Part shown: positions 25,132-33,973 of the stretch, piece by piece
Numbering within the stretch: position 1 is the stretch's first letter
Layout of the letters: each line of letters opens with the position of its first letter
Origin: Pseudocoprococcus catus
Lineage (GTDB): Bacteria > Bacillota > Clostridia > Lachnospirales > Lachnospiraceae
Assembly: GCF_019734885.1 (NCBI RefSeq)
Contig: NZ_JAAXCM010000020.1
Span: forward strand, 334,800 to 398,799
DNA: 64,000 nt
Direction: 5' to 3'
Made by a program: the position numbers and the translations under genes
The notes under the pieces: generated by a model
The model's input: only the letters and a program-made list of their open reading frames with translations
Databases searched by the model: none
Told to the model about the DNA's origin: nothing

Positions 25132-26484
25132 ATGGAGACAAAACACAGCAATGCGAAGGCAGGCGGAAGGAAACATTTAAAACTGAATATAGGGCTGATT
25201 GTGTTTGTAGGTATCTTTTTTTATATGGTTGCCAATGGTGTCGCCTATTTTACACGGAATCATATATCATTTTGCGAAGTACAGCAGGGAAGTATTGTAG
25301 ACAGTGATTCTTTTACGGGTCTTATACTTCGTGATGAAGCTGTTGTGTCTGCAGACAGCAGCGGTTATCTGAACTATTTTGTGAATAATGGTGATATGGC
25401 AGCCAAGAATAGCAGCGTGTGTATGATCGAAGCCTCCGGAGCCAGCAATGCCAAACAGGATACAGCCAGTGAATTCAGTGAAAGTGATTACAGCAGTATT
25501 CGTGAACAGGTGAATTCTTTCAAGAAGAAATACAGCGATGCTGATTATTCTCATGTCTATGATCTGGAATATCAATTGAATAACATTATCAGCCGTATTG
25601 TCAGCCGCAGCAATATTAGTTCCATGAGTGGTGATGTATCGGGTAAGTACAGTGTGATGGCAGCAGATGAGTCCGGTGTTATCAGTTATACATATGATCA
25701 GATGGAAGAATATACAACCGATGATCTGACGCCGGAGTTATTGACATCACGGAGTTACGAGAAGACCCAGCTGTCAGCAGGTATGAAAGTGGACAAAGGT
25801 TCTCCGGTTTACAAGATCATTTACAGTGATAAGTGGCAGATTGTAATCTGCCCAACAGCCCAGCAGCTTAAGCGGCTGCAGGATATGAAGACAGTTGATC
25901 TGGTTTTAAAGCGTGACAATATCAAAGTTTCAGCAGATATCAATGTTTTTGAGAAAGATGGTACAAGTTACGTCAGCTTTGATCTGTCTAATTATATGGT
26001 CAGATACTGCAATGACAGATATATTGATATCGAAATTGTCTGGAACAATTATGATGGACTGAAAATACCGAAATCATCCGTTACAAGCAAGAACTTTTAC
26101 AAAATACCGATTGAATATCTTCAGATGACGGATGGAAGTGATGAAAAAGGTTTCTATATAGTCAGTGGTGAAGATACAGAATTTATAAAACCTACTGTAT
26201 ATTCACAGGATGATAAGTACTGTTATATTGATTGTGCGGATATCCGTGAAGGAACAGAACTGAAGAATCCGTCTTCAGGTGAAACTTTTACTGTCGGTGA
26301 AGTGGTGGCATTGAAGGGCGTTTATAACATTAACAGAGGTTATGCATTGTTCAGATTGATCGATATTTTATATGAATATGGAGATTACTGCATTATCAGT
26401 GATAAAATGAGCTATGGTGTTACACTGTATGATCATATTATTCTCAATGGCGGTGATGTCAAAGAGAACCAGATAATTTATTAG
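25132..26484 (+). CDS. HlyD-like membrane fusion/adaptor protein
   Basis: 450 residues. A short basic N-terminus and one membrane helix (about 17-38) are followed by a biotinyl-lipoyl-like half motif (SGYLNYFVNNGDMAAKNSSVCMIE), a helical hairpin region and a beta-rich C-terminal half. The layout resembles HlyD/RND-type adaptors, but no exporter or ABC gene lies nearby. It follows the radical SAM gene by 5 bp and precedes yggS-sepF-divIVA, an arrangement I recognise from Lachnospiraceae. A role in envelope or division is possible but is inference from position. Confidence 0.7.
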   Translation: METKHSNAKAGGRKHLKLNIGLIVFVGIFFYMVANGVAYFTRNHISFCEVQQGSIVDSDSFTGLILRDEAVVSADSSGYLNYFVNNGDMAAKNSSVCMIEASGASNAKQDTASEFSESDYSSIREQVNSFKKKYSDADYSHVYDLEYQLNNIISRIVSRSNISSMSGDVSGKYSVMAADESGVISYTYDQMEEYTTDDLTPELLTSRSYEKTQLSAGMKVDKGSPVYKIIYSDKWQIVICPTAQQLKRLQDMKTVDLVLKRDNIKVSADINVFEKDGTSYVSFDLSNYMVRYCNDRYIDIEIVWNNYDGLKIPKSSVTSKNFYKIPIEYLQMTDGSDEKGFYIVSGEDTEFIKPTVYSQDDKYCYIDCADIREGTELKNPSSGETFTVGEVVALKGVYNINRGYALFRLIDILYEYGDYCIISDKMSYGVTLYDHIILNGGDVKENQIIY

Positions 26485-26508
26485 GAAATACATGAAGGAG
26501 GCAATGAA

Positions 26509-27201
26509 ATGCTTACAGAGAATGTTATAGAAGTTGAGAAGAATATTCAGGATGCCTGTGACAGAGCAGGCAGGTCAAGAGAAGAAGTCAGACTGATTGC
26601 GGTCAGTAAGACAAAACCAGTCAGTGATATTGAAGAAGTATTGACGACGGGTATACTTGATTATGGTGAGAATAAAGTACAGGAATTGTCAGATAAGTAT
26701 GATGTTCTGCCGAAGAATATCAGATGGCATATGATTGGGCATTTGCAGCGCAATAAGGTCAAGTATCTGATCGGTAAGACCGTACTGATCCATTCTGTTG
26801 ATTCACTGAGACTGGCTGAGCAGATTGAGCATGAAGCGGCCAAGGCAGATACGATTATGAATGTACTGATTGAAGTAAATGTTGCTGGAGAGGAATCCAA
26901 GTTTGGTACAACGTGTAATGAGGCAATTGAACTTGTTCGGGCAGTTGCAGCATTGAAGCATGTCAAGATCAAGGGATTGATGACAATTGCTCCATTTACG
27001 GATAATCCGGAAGATAATCGTATTTATTTCAAAAAATTAAAACAATTATCTGTTGACATAAAAAGCAAAAACATTGATAATGTTGATATGGACGAACTAT
27101 CCATGGGCATGACCGGCGATTATGAAGTTGCCATAGAGGAAGGTGCAACAATGGTTCGTGTTGGTACTGGTATATTCGGTGAAAGAAATTACCAGATATA
27201 A
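26509..27201 (+). CDS. YggS family pyridoxal phosphate homeostasis protein
   Basis: 230 residues. The PLP-binding barrel shows LIAVSKTKP with the cofactor Lys, YGENKVQEL, WHMIGHLQRNK and the C-terminal MDELSMGMTGDYEVAIEEGATMVRVGTGIFG. YggS/PROSC proteins bind PLP without known catalysis and affect vitamin B6 and amino-acid homeostasis. It lies upstream of sepF, the equivalent of ylmE-ylmF in Bacillus. Confidence 0.95.
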   Translation: MLTENVIEVEKNIQDACDRAGRSREEVRLIAVSKTKPVSDIEEVLTTGILDYGENKVQELSDKYDVLPKNIRWHMIGHLQRNKVKYLIGKTVLIHSVDSLRLAEQIEHEAAKADTIMNVLIEVNVAGEESKFGTTCNEAIELVRAVAALKHVKIKGLMTIAPFTDNPEDNRIYFKKLKQLSVDIKSKNIDNVDMDELSMGMTGDYEVAIEEGATMVRVGTGIFGERNYQI

Positions 27202-27254
27202 AAGATTTTATCTGACAATGAAATTCAATCTAATAAAGAGGAGCGTATAACAGA

Positions 27255-27881
27255 ATGAGTAAAGGCTTTAACAAAATTCTTGATTTTATGAAGCTTAATG
27301 ATGATGAATATGAAGATTACGAAGAGTATGATGAGGAGATAGAGGATGAGGAAGAAGCTGCAGAACATGCCAAGAGAAAGAAGGCAGCAGGTGCAGAGAA
27401 AACTACTTTCAGAACCAGACATACAACTGCTAAGCAGGATGACGGGTTGGACAGTTATGCGGATTTAGATGATGAGCCGGCTCCAAAGAGCACGCACAGC
27501 AATTATTCATCCTCCCGTTCTTCAAGAAAGAGCACACCATATGGACGAAACAGTAAGATTGTACCGATGCATACAGCGTCCCGCAGCATGGAAGTATGTG
27601 TTTCAAAACCGAATGATTTTAATGCGTGTCAGGAAATTTGTGATATTATTCAGTCCGGACGTGCGGCAATCATCAACTTTGAGGCAGTCACAACACAGGA
27701 AGCACAGAGAATCATTGATTTTGTATCAGGATCCTGTTATGCCATCAATGGCAATATCAAACAGATTTCAGAAACAATTGTTATTGTAACACCTGAAGAT
27801 ATTGACATTACCGGAGATCTTCAGGAACTTGCATCTTCGAATGTGAATGTTCCGGCATTCGGATATTCTGAAGAAGAATAG
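27255..27881 (+). CDS. sepF: Cell division protein SepF
   Basis: 208 residues. The N-terminal amphipathic helix (GFNKILDFMKLNDDEY) can bind membrane. Then comes a long acidic and Ser-rich linker (about 15-105) and the C-terminal SepF domain (VCVSKPNDFNACQEICDIIQSGRAAIINFEAV...RIIDFVSGSCYAINGNIKQIS). SepF tethers FtsZ to the membrane. The linker is longer than in Bacillus. The genes ylmG and ylmH, which often lie between sepF and divIVA, are missing here. Confidence 0.93.
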   Translation: MSKGFNKILDFMKLNDDEYEDYEEYDEEIEDEEEAAEHAKRKKAAGAEKTTFRTRHTTAKQDDGLDSYADLDDEPAPKSTHSNYSSSRSSRKSTPYGRNSKIVPMHTASRSMEVCVSKPNDFNACQEICDIIQSGRAAIINFEAVTTQEAQRIIDFVSGSCYAINGNIKQISETIVIVTPEDIDITGDLQELASSNVNVPAFGYSEEE

Positions 27882-27900
27882 ATAAGGAGGTTTGACAATT

Positions 27901-28569
27901 ATGTTAACACCAATTGAAATTCAGGGAAAGACTTTTAAGAATAGTGGTATGGGCTATTCCAAAGCGGATGTGGACAGCTTTTTCTCAACAATCTCATCAG
28001 ATTATGAAGCATTGTACAAAGAGAACCTTTCACTGAAAGAGAAAATCAATAACCTGAATGCCAGCCTGGATCATTATAAGGAAATTGAGAAGTCTCTTCA
28101 GAAAGCACTTGTTCTGGCGGAGACAACAGCAGAAGAAACAATCGTTGGTGCCAAGAAGAATGCGACAGTTATTGAGCAGGAGGCTGTTCTGAAGGCTCAG
28201 ACAATCGTTGCGGATGCCAAGGTTGAACTTGAACAACTGCATGTAAAGACAACAGATCTGCTGCAGCAGTATAACCGATACAGAGCACAGTACAAGGCAT
28301 TGGCAGCTGCTCAGCTTGAAACTTTGAATTCAGAAGCCTTTGATATCGATGCAGCAACCATGAAAGCTATCACAGGTTTGGAAGAATCTGCAGCGGAGCA
28401 CCTGGATCAGCTTCAGGCGGCACCTGTTTATACTGCACCTGAGACGAAAGAACAGAAACAGGAAGATGAGCAGGAAGAGGATTTTGATGAGACACTCTCC
28501 ACAGAAGATTCAATGATCAAGGATTTCTCAGAGATGTTCGATAATGAGCAGGATGAACAGAAACAGTAA
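27901..28569 (+). CDS. divIVA: Cell division protein DivIVA
   Basis: 222 residues with the start at ATG 27901; an upstream TTG at 27892 overlaps the AAGGAGG ribosome site. The N-terminal membrane-curvature domain has LTPIEIQGKTFKNSGMGYSKADVDSFF, followed by coiled coils and a Glu/Asp-rich C-terminal tail. DivIVA recruits proteins to poles and septa. It is 19 bp behind sepF and has a terminator after it. Confidence 0.92.
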   Translation: MLTPIEIQGKTFKNSGMGYSKADVDSFFSTISSDYEALYKENLSLKEKINNLNASLDHYKEIEKSLQKALVLAETTAEETIVGAKKNATVIEQEAVLKAQTIVADAKVELEQLHVKTTDLLQQYNRYRAQYKALAAAQLETLNSEAFDIDAATMKAITGLEESAAEHLDQLQAAPVYTAPETKEQKQEDEQEEDFDETLSTEDSMIKDFSEMFDNEQDEQKQ

Positions 28570-28587
28570 TGTATCGATAAAAGATTT

Positions 28588-28629
28588 AAAAGTCCGGGTC
28601 AGCGGGTTATAAGCGTACCCGGACTTTTT
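28588..28629 (+). terminator. Rho-independent terminator behind divIVA
   Basis: AAAAGTCCGGGT (28588-28599) and ACCCGGACTTTT (from 28617) are perfect arms with a T run. It separates the division genes from aroB. Confidence 0.93.
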
Positions 28630-28651
28630 GTACAGTAAAGGAAGACAGAAA

Positions 28652-29755
28652 ATGAGAAAAATGATGATTCATTATAAAGGGATACCAATTTACCCGATTA
28701 TACTTTCAGAGAATTTTGATGGACTGGGTGCAGCATTTGAAAAGTTGTCAGTCAAAGATCGAAAGGTGTGTATTGTCACCGACAGTCATGTAGCAGAGCA
28801 TTATCTGGCACAGGTGGAGGCAATCGCAGCAGCACATTGTGCATCGGCAGTTCATTTTATTTTTCCGGCAGGAGAAGAAAGCAAGACACTGGCAACCGTG
28901 GAGAATCTTTATGAATTTCTGATACAGAACAAGTTTGAACGCCGGGATATGCTTGCAGCACTTGGCGGCGGCGTTGTTGGTGATCTGACCGGTTTTACTG
29001 CGGCAACATATCTGAGAGGAATCGATTTCATTCAGATTCCGACAAGTCTTCTTGCACAGGTTGACAGCAGTATCGGCGGTAAAACCGGGGTTGATTTCAG
29101 AGCTTATAAGAATATGGTGGGTGCCTTTCATCAGCCGAAGTTAGTGTATTCCTGTGCAGAAACTTTAAAAACTTTGACAGAGCAGCAATATATTTCAGGA
29201 CTGGGAGAGATCATCAAACATGGCCTGATCAAAGACATTGCTTATTACCATTGGCTTAAGGAGCACAAAGAGGCTATCCTGTCCCGGGATACACAGACAA
29301 TGATTGAGATGATAGAAGTCAGCTGCCGCATCAAGAAAGAAGTTGTGGAAAATGATCCTGAGGAAGCCGGCGAGCGTGCACTGCTTAATTTTGGTCATAC
29401 CCTGGGACATGCAGTGGAGAAACTGATGAATTTTACCATGCTTCACGGTGAGTGTGTGGCTGTGGGCATGCATGGTGCAGCATGGCTTTCAAAAGAAAAA
29501 AACATGATCTCCGAAGAGATATATCGAGACATTTTGGATACCCTTACTTCCTTTGGCCTTCCGGTCAGTGTAGAAGGCATTACACCGGCAAGAATTGTAG
29601 AAGTTTCAAAATCTGATAAAAAAATGGACAAAGGCAAAGTAAAATTTATCCTTCTGAATCCTGAAGGACAGGCTGTGATCGACAGAAGCATCACAGATGC
29701 ACAGCTTCTGGCCGCTGCGGATGCCCTTGTAAGAAACGGAGAGCAGAAGTTATGA
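28652..29755 (+). CDS. aroB: 3-dehydroquinate synthase
   Basis: Second step of the shikimate pathway. It has 367 residues with the start taken at ATG 28652 behind AAAGGAAG; an in-frame upstream ATG at 28628 lies in the terminator tail. Family motifs are ALGGGVVGDLTGFTAATYLRG, the LAQVDSSIGGKTGVD block, and LNFGHTLGHAVE with the zinc ligand His residues. The first step (DAHP synthase) is encoded at 33974-35008 on the other strand. Its TGA overlaps the lspA start by 4 bp. Confidence 0.96.
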   Translation: MRKMMIHYKGIPIYPIILSENFDGLGAAFEKLSVKDRKVCIVTDSHVAEHYLAQVEAIAAAHCASAVHFIFPAGEESKTLATVENLYEFLIQNKFERRDMLAALGGGVVGDLTGFTAATYLRGIDFIQIPTSLLAQVDSSIGGKTGVDFRAYKNMVGAFHQPKLVYSCAETLKTLTEQQYISGLGEIIKHGLIKDIAYYHWLKEHKEAILSRDTQTMIEMIEVSCRIKKEVVENDPEEAGERALLNFGHTLGHAVEKLMNFTMLHGECVAVGMHGAAWLSKEKNMISEEIYRDILDTLTSFGLPVSVEGITPARIVEVSKSDKKMDKGKVKFILLNPEGQAVIDRSITDAQLLAAADALVRNGEQKL

Positions 29756-30258
29756 AGTATATAAAAGCAGCAATTGCAGTCATTGCACTTGTTCTTCTGG
29801 ATCAGTGGACAAAAGTATTGGCGGTGACACATCTGATGAATACAAATGGGGTGACGATCATACCAAACGTTTTCAGATTATATTATCTTGAAAACAGAGG
29901 TTCAGCTTTTGGGCTGATGCAGAATCAGAAAATTTTCTTTGTTATTTTCACAATTCTTGTACTGGCGGTTCTGACATTGATTTACAGAAAAATACCGGAT
30001 ACTAAAAGGATGCTGCCTCTCAAAATAGCCGGTATATTGATTTATGCAGGAGCCATCGGCAATTTTATTGATCGTGTCCGTCAGAGCTATGTGGTGGATT
30101 TCTTTTATTTTGAACTGATTAATTTTCCGATATTCAATGTAGCGGATATTTATGTGACAACAGCTGCGGTTGCTCTTATTGTACTTGTCATTTTCTTTTA
30201 CAAGGATGAAGATTTTGTATTTCTCGGCAGCAGAAAAGATAAAAAAACAAAAGTTTAG
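29752..30258 (+). CDS. lspA: Lipoprotein signal peptidase (SPase II)
   Basis: 168 residues with four membrane helices. The catalytic aspartates are in GNFIDRV and FNVADIYVT, and the conserved LDQWTK and LENRGSAFGL blocks are present. It cleaves the signal peptides of prolipoproteins, such as the lipobox-bearing carboxypeptidase at 22227 and the OadG-like subunit at 45939. It overlaps aroB by 4 bp and is followed by rluD, a frequent lspA-rluD pair. Confidence 0.96.
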   Translation: MKYIKAAIAVIALVLLDQWTKVLAVTHLMNTNGVTIIPNVFRLYYLENRGSAFGLMQNQKIFFVIFTILVLAVLTLIYRKIPDTKRMLPLKIAGILIYAGAIGNFIDRVRQSYVVDFFYFELINFPIFNVADIYVTTAAVALIVLVIFFYKDEDFVFLGSRKDKKTKV

Positions 30259-30279
30259 GACAGATAGGCAGGTGAAAAA

Positions 30280-31209
30280 GTGGAACAGCGAACTTTTATT
30301 GTAGATGAAAACGGCGAGGATCTTCGTATTGACAAATATTTGGCATTATTGATGGAAGATTGCTCGAGATCCTATATACAGAAAATAATTGGCGATCAGT
30401 CAGTGACTGTAAATGGCAAATCCGTGAAGGCGAATTATAAAGTCGGAATAGGGGATGCAGTGGAAATTCAGATTCCGGATCCTGTTATTCTTGATATTCA
30501 GCCGGAGAACATAACATTGGATATTTTATATGAGGACGATGACATTCTGATCATTAATAAGCCGAAGGACATGGTGGTGCATCCGGCTCCCGGGCATTAT
30601 ACCGGTACGCTGGTGAATGCAGTGATGTATCATTGCGGAGATCAGCTTTCAACTATTAATGGAGTGTTAAGGCCCGGCATTGTTCACAGAATTGATAAGG
30701 ATACAACCGGGGTACTTGTTATCTGCAAGAATGACAAGGCCCATCGGGCAGTGGCAGAGCAGCTTGCTGTGCACAGCATTACAAGAGCCTATCACGCTAT
30801 TGTCTACAACAATATTAAAGAGGACGAGGGAACGGTGGATGCGCCTATCGGACGCATGGATGTTGACAGAAAGAAAATGGGCATCAACCGCAAAAATGGC
30901 CGTCATGCAGTCACACATTATAGAGTACTTGAACGCTTCGGCAGATATACATATATTGAGTGCCGGCTTGAGACCGGAAGGACACATCAGATCCGTGTGC
31001 ATATGGCCAGTATTGGACATCCGCTGTTGGGAGATACAGTATACGGACCATCGAAGGATCCTTTTAAACTGGAAGGACAGGCACTTCATGCGAAGCTTCT
31101 CGGCTTTCAACATCCGACAACGGGGCAGTATGTGGAATTTGAATCACCGCTACCTGATTACTTTACAGCGCTGCTGAACAAATTGAGACAGATATCCGGA
31201 AACAAATAA
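30280..31209 (+). CDS. rluD: Ribosomal large subunit pseudouridine synthase, RluD family
   Basis: 309 residues with a GTG start at 30280 behind AGGCAGGTG. The N-terminal S4 RNA-binding domain (RIDKYLALLMEDCSRSYIQKIIGDQSVTVNGK) precedes the pseudouridine synthase domain, with catalytic Asp in HRIDKDTTGVLV and the LETGRTHQIRVHM block. RluD-type enzymes modify 23S rRNA helix 69, though RluC or a YlyB-type specificity cannot be excluded. Confidence 0.92.
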   Translation: MEQRTFIVDENGEDLRIDKYLALLMEDCSRSYIQKIIGDQSVTVNGKSVKANYKVGIGDAVEIQIPDPVILDIQPENITLDILYEDDDILIINKPKDMVVHPAPGHYTGTLVNAVMYHCGDQLSTINGVLRPGIVHRIDKDTTGVLVICKNDKAHRAVAEQLAVHSITRAYHAIVYNNIKEDEGTVDAPIGRMDVDRKKMGINRKNGRHAVTHYRVLERFGRYTYIECRLETGRTHQIRVHMASIGHPLLGDTVYGPSKDPFKLEGQALHAKLLGFQHPTTGQYVEFESPLPDYFTALLNKLRQISGNK

Positions 31210-31271
31210 CAGACTGTTCATGAAAGATAATATGTGATACAATAAAAGCATGAAAAGGCAAGGTGATAGGA

Positions 31272-31652
31272 ATGAAGAAAGACAAAAAAGCTCCGTTGTA
31301 TAAAAGCTTTGGATATGCCTTTCAGGGAATTTATACATGCATCAGCAAAGAACGCAATATGAAGATCCATTGCGGTTTTTCTGTGCTTGTTGTGATTGCC
31401 GGTATCATTTTAAAGCTTTCCGTAACGGAATGGTGTATCTGTCTGACACTTTTCGGCCTTGTGATGGCGCTGGAACTTGTGAATACATCCATAGAAGCGG
31501 TGGTAGATCTGGTGGCAGAAGAACGAAAGCCTTTGGCAAAGATTGCAAAGGATACGGCTGCCGGTGCGGTTTTGATCGCAGCAATTATGGCAGCGATCAT
31601 TGGCTGTATTATTTTTGTACCTAAAGGACTGGCATTTATCGGGGTACTTTAG
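31272..31652 (+). CDS. dgkA: DgkA-family kinase (undecaprenol/diacylglycerol kinase)
   Basis: 126 residues with three membrane helices. Family motifs are FGYAFQGI, the catalytic-site Glu in SKERNMKIH, and ALELVNTSIEAVVDLV. In Gram-positives this family phosphorylates undecaprenol, recycling the wall lipid carrier, and less often diacylglycerol. The start is ATG 31272; a GTG nine bases upstream overlaps the ribosome site. Confidence 0.93.
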   Translation: MKKDKKAPLYKSFGYAFQGIYTCISKERNMKIHCGFSVLVVIAGIILKLSVTEWCICLTLFGLVMALELVNTSIEAVVDLVAEERKPLAKIAKDTAAGAVLIAAIMAAIIGCIIFVPKGLAFIGVL

Positions 31653-31688
31653 ATATGAATTTCTTTTAAAGAGAAGGAGAGATGTAAG

Positions 31689-32102
31689 ATGGAAAAACTC
31701 GGAGAAAACCTCAAAAAACTTTTACTTGTTGGTATCGGTACAGCAGCTGTTACAGCTGAGAAATCCAAAGAGATTCTGGATGAACTGGTGAAAAAAGGTG
31801 AGTTGACAGTCGAACAGGGTAAAGTCCTGAACAAAGAATTGAAGCACAATATCAAAGAGACAATAAAAGATAATGTCAAGGTTTCTGTGAAAGCATCAAC
31901 ACCGGAAGAACTGCAGACACTTCTCGAGAAGATGACACCAGAACAGATCGAACAGCTGAAGCAGCAGATCAGCAATATGGAGCAGGCTGCTGAGGAGAAA
32001 ACAGCAGATACTGAAGAAGCAGTAGAAGCTGAAGAGGAGAAGCCAGAGAAGACAGCTGAAGCCACAGAAGAAGCATCTGAAGAGGCAGCAGACGCTGAAT
32101 AG
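31689..32102 (+). CDS. Phasin-like coiled-coil protein
   Basis: 137 residues. An N-terminal Leu/Val/Ala-rich helix (LLLVGIGTAAVTAEKSKEILDELVKKGELTVEQGKVLNKEL) resembles the phasin-like family found next to UbiB-type kinases. The C-terminal ~45 residues are a Glu/Ala/Thr repeat that is probably disordered. It starts 36 bp behind dgkA with AAGGAGAGATG and ends 5 bp before the UbiB-family gene, so the two are surely co-transcribed. The function is unknown; partnering with the kinase is inference. Confidence 0.75.
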   Translation: MEKLGENLKKLLLVGIGTAAVTAEKSKEILDELVKKGELTVEQGKVLNKELKHNIKETIKDNVKVSVKASTPEELQTLLEKMTPEQIEQLKQQISNMEQAAEEKTADTEEAVEAEEEKPEKTAEATEEASEEAADAE

Positions 32103-32107
32103 GAAGA

Positions 32108-33706
32108 ATGAATATAAAATCTGAAAAAATCAGATCCAATGGTTACGGAGAACGCCTGAAAGAAATAACGGCTGTTCTCCATAAACATGCAATTACACGA
32201 GGCGTATCCCCAGAAAAGCTCAGGATGATTCTGGAGGATCTCGGACCCACTTACATTAAGCTTGGTCAGATTATGTCTCTTAGATCAGATATTCTCCCTA
32301 AACGGTATTGCGATGAGCTGATGAAATTGTGTTCTGATGTGGCGCCGATGCCCTTTGATCAGGTAGTGGATGTGATCCAGGAGTCATTTGGATGTCCGTG
32401 GCAGGAAGAGTTTCAGTCAATCGAAGAGGAGCCCTTAGGCTCTGCCTCCATTGCGCAGGTACATCATGCAGTGATGAAAACCGGTGAGCAGGTTGTCATC
32501 AAGGTTCAGCGCAAAGGCATTTACAGGACGATGGCCAGGGATATCGGACTGATGCATAAGGTTGTGCGGTTGCTGCCGCCGGTGAGCATCAAGGAGATGG
32601 TGGATCTTGATCTTGTCTTGGATGAATTGTGGAAAGTCACACAGGAGGAAATGAATTTCCTTACTGAGGCGGCCAATATGGAGGAGTTCCATCGTAAGAA
32701 CAGAGAGGTGGCCTTTGTGGATACGCCGGTGTTATATAGGGAGTATACAACTCCGCATGTTATTGTGATGGAGTATATCGATGGCTTTTCCATTGATGAT
32801 AAGGAGAATCTTCAGAAAAACGGCTATGATCTGAATGAGGTCGGCAGTAAGCTCATTGATAATTTTATTAAGCAGGTTATGGTAGATGGCTTTTTCCATG
32901 CCGATCCACATCCGGGTAATCTTCGTGTGCGGGACGGCAAGATCGTCTGGATCGACATGGGCATGATGGGACGGCTGTCTGAGCATGACAGAGAAGAAAT
33001 CAGTCGGGCTATTCAGGGCATTGCCCTCAATGATATTAGTATGATCCAGGATGCAGTCTTGGCGCTGGGAGAGTTCCGAGGCAAACCGGATCAGAGTAAG
33101 CTGTTTGAGGATATACGAAATCTCATGGCAAAATATGGGGCAGAAGATCTGGGCAATATTGACATTGCAGAGATCATGCAGGACCTGATGGAAGTCATGA
33201 AGGAGAATAAGATTACGATGCCGCATGGACTGACCATGCTGGCGAGAGGTCTGACTCATATCGAAGGTGTACTGGCGGATATCAGTCCGGAGATCAATAT
33301 GATGGAAATTGCTTCGGCCAGAGTGAGAAGTCAGATGTTTGAGGAAATGGACTGGAAGAAGGAATTAAAAAGCGGCGGCAAAACACTGTATCGCTCTTTT
33401 AGAAAGGCCATAGATATCCCGACATTGCTGGCAGACATTCTGCAGGGTCAGATGAAAGGTCAGACAAGGGTGAATCTCGATCTCCATGCCGGAGAAGATG
33501 TATCGAATCTGCTTAGACGGGTAACAAGAAATATTGTTATGGGTCTGTGGGTAATGGCATTGCTTATAAGCTCCAGTATTATCTGTACTACGGATATGAA
33601 ACCGAAATTCCTCGGCATACCGGCATTGGGGGCCTTTGGCTATTTCATTGCCGTTATTATCGTATTTTATGTGTTTGCAAAACATATTTTTTCAAAGAGA
33701 AAGTAA
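32108..33706 (+). CDS. AarF/ABC1/UbiB family atypical kinase
   Basis: 532 residues. UbiB hallmarks are the KxGQ motif in YIKLGQIMSLRSDILP, GSASIAQVHHA in the nucleotide loop, the catalytic-like FHADPHPGNL and the IDMGMMGRL block. Two membrane helices end the protein (about 472-495 and 500-525). UbiB proteins are atypical kinases/ATPases that support quinone or lipid metabolism. No ubiquinone is expected in a strict anaerobe, so the substrate here is open. It shares a transcript with the phasin-like gene. Confidence 0.93.
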   Translation: MNIKSEKIRSNGYGERLKEITAVLHKHAITRGVSPEKLRMILEDLGPTYIKLGQIMSLRSDILPKRYCDELMKLCSDVAPMPFDQVVDVIQESFGCPWQEEFQSIEEEPLGSASIAQVHHAVMKTGEQVVIKVQRKGIYRTMARDIGLMHKVVRLLPPVSIKEMVDLDLVLDELWKVTQEEMNFLTEAANMEEFHRKNREVAFVDTPVLYREYTTPHVIVMEYIDGFSIDDKENLQKNGYDLNEVGSKLIDNFIKQVMVDGFFHADPHPGNLRVRDGKIVWIDMGMMGRLSEHDREEISRAIQGIALNDISMIQDAVLALGEFRGKPDQSKLFEDIRNLMAKYGAEDLGNIDIAEIMQDLMEVMKENKITMPHGLTMLARGLTHIEGVLADISPEINMMEIASARVRSQMFEEMDWKKELKSGGKTLYRSFRKAIDIPTLLADILQGQMKGQTRVNLDLHAGEDVSNLLRRVTRNIVMGLWVMALLISSSIICTTDMKPKFLGIPALGAFGYFIAVIIVFYVFAKHIFSKRK

Positions 33707-33715
33707 AAATAAACT

Positions 33716-33757
33716 GAGGCTATTGCTGTATGTCTAAGCATGGCCTCCGTTTCCTTT
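33716..33757 (+). terminator. Probable terminator behind the UbiB-family gene
   Basis: GAGGC...TGCT pairs with AGCA...GCCTC around a 9-nt loop and is followed by the T-rich stretch GTTTCCTTTTTGCTTTT. It overlaps the 3' part of the integrase remnant on the other strand. Confidence 0.5.
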
Positions 33758-33849
33758 TTGCTTTTGCTGCCGACAAATTCTTTTTGAATATGTTGACCGT
33801 TTTCATCTTCTATATAGAATCGATAATACCATTTAGAACCTTTACTCAT
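33736..33849 (-). pseudogene. Integrase N-terminal fragment (tyrosine recombinase arm-binding domain)
   Basis: The minus-strand frame starts at ATG 33849 behind an excellent AAGGAGG ribosome site. It encodes about 38 residues resembling the arm-type DNA-binding lead of phage/ICE tyrosine integrases (KWYYRFYIEDENG, then KSKKETEAML). After that the frame runs into sequence antisense to the UbiB-family gene and stops at 33667. The core and catalytic domains are gone. This is best read as the remnant left after loss of an integrated element; a small functional protein cannot be excluded. Confidence 0.65.
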
Positions 33850-33883
33850 TGTTAATGCCTCCTTGAATATAGTGTTAATTATT

Positions 33884-33930
33884 ATGAAAAAAAGCTATAA
33901 AAATATGATCATACATATTCTTATAGCTTT
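33884..33930 (-). terminator. Rho-independent terminator of the DAHP synthase gene
   Basis: AAAGCTATAA (33891-33900) and TTATAGCTTT (33921-33930) are perfect arms. AATATG/CATATT extends the stem across one mismatch. On the minus strand the hairpin is followed by a run of Ts, matching the direction of the DAHP synthase gene. Confidence 0.85.
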
Positions 33931-33973
33931 CCCTTTATTTTTACCTTATGCACCTGATATAACAATAATTATT

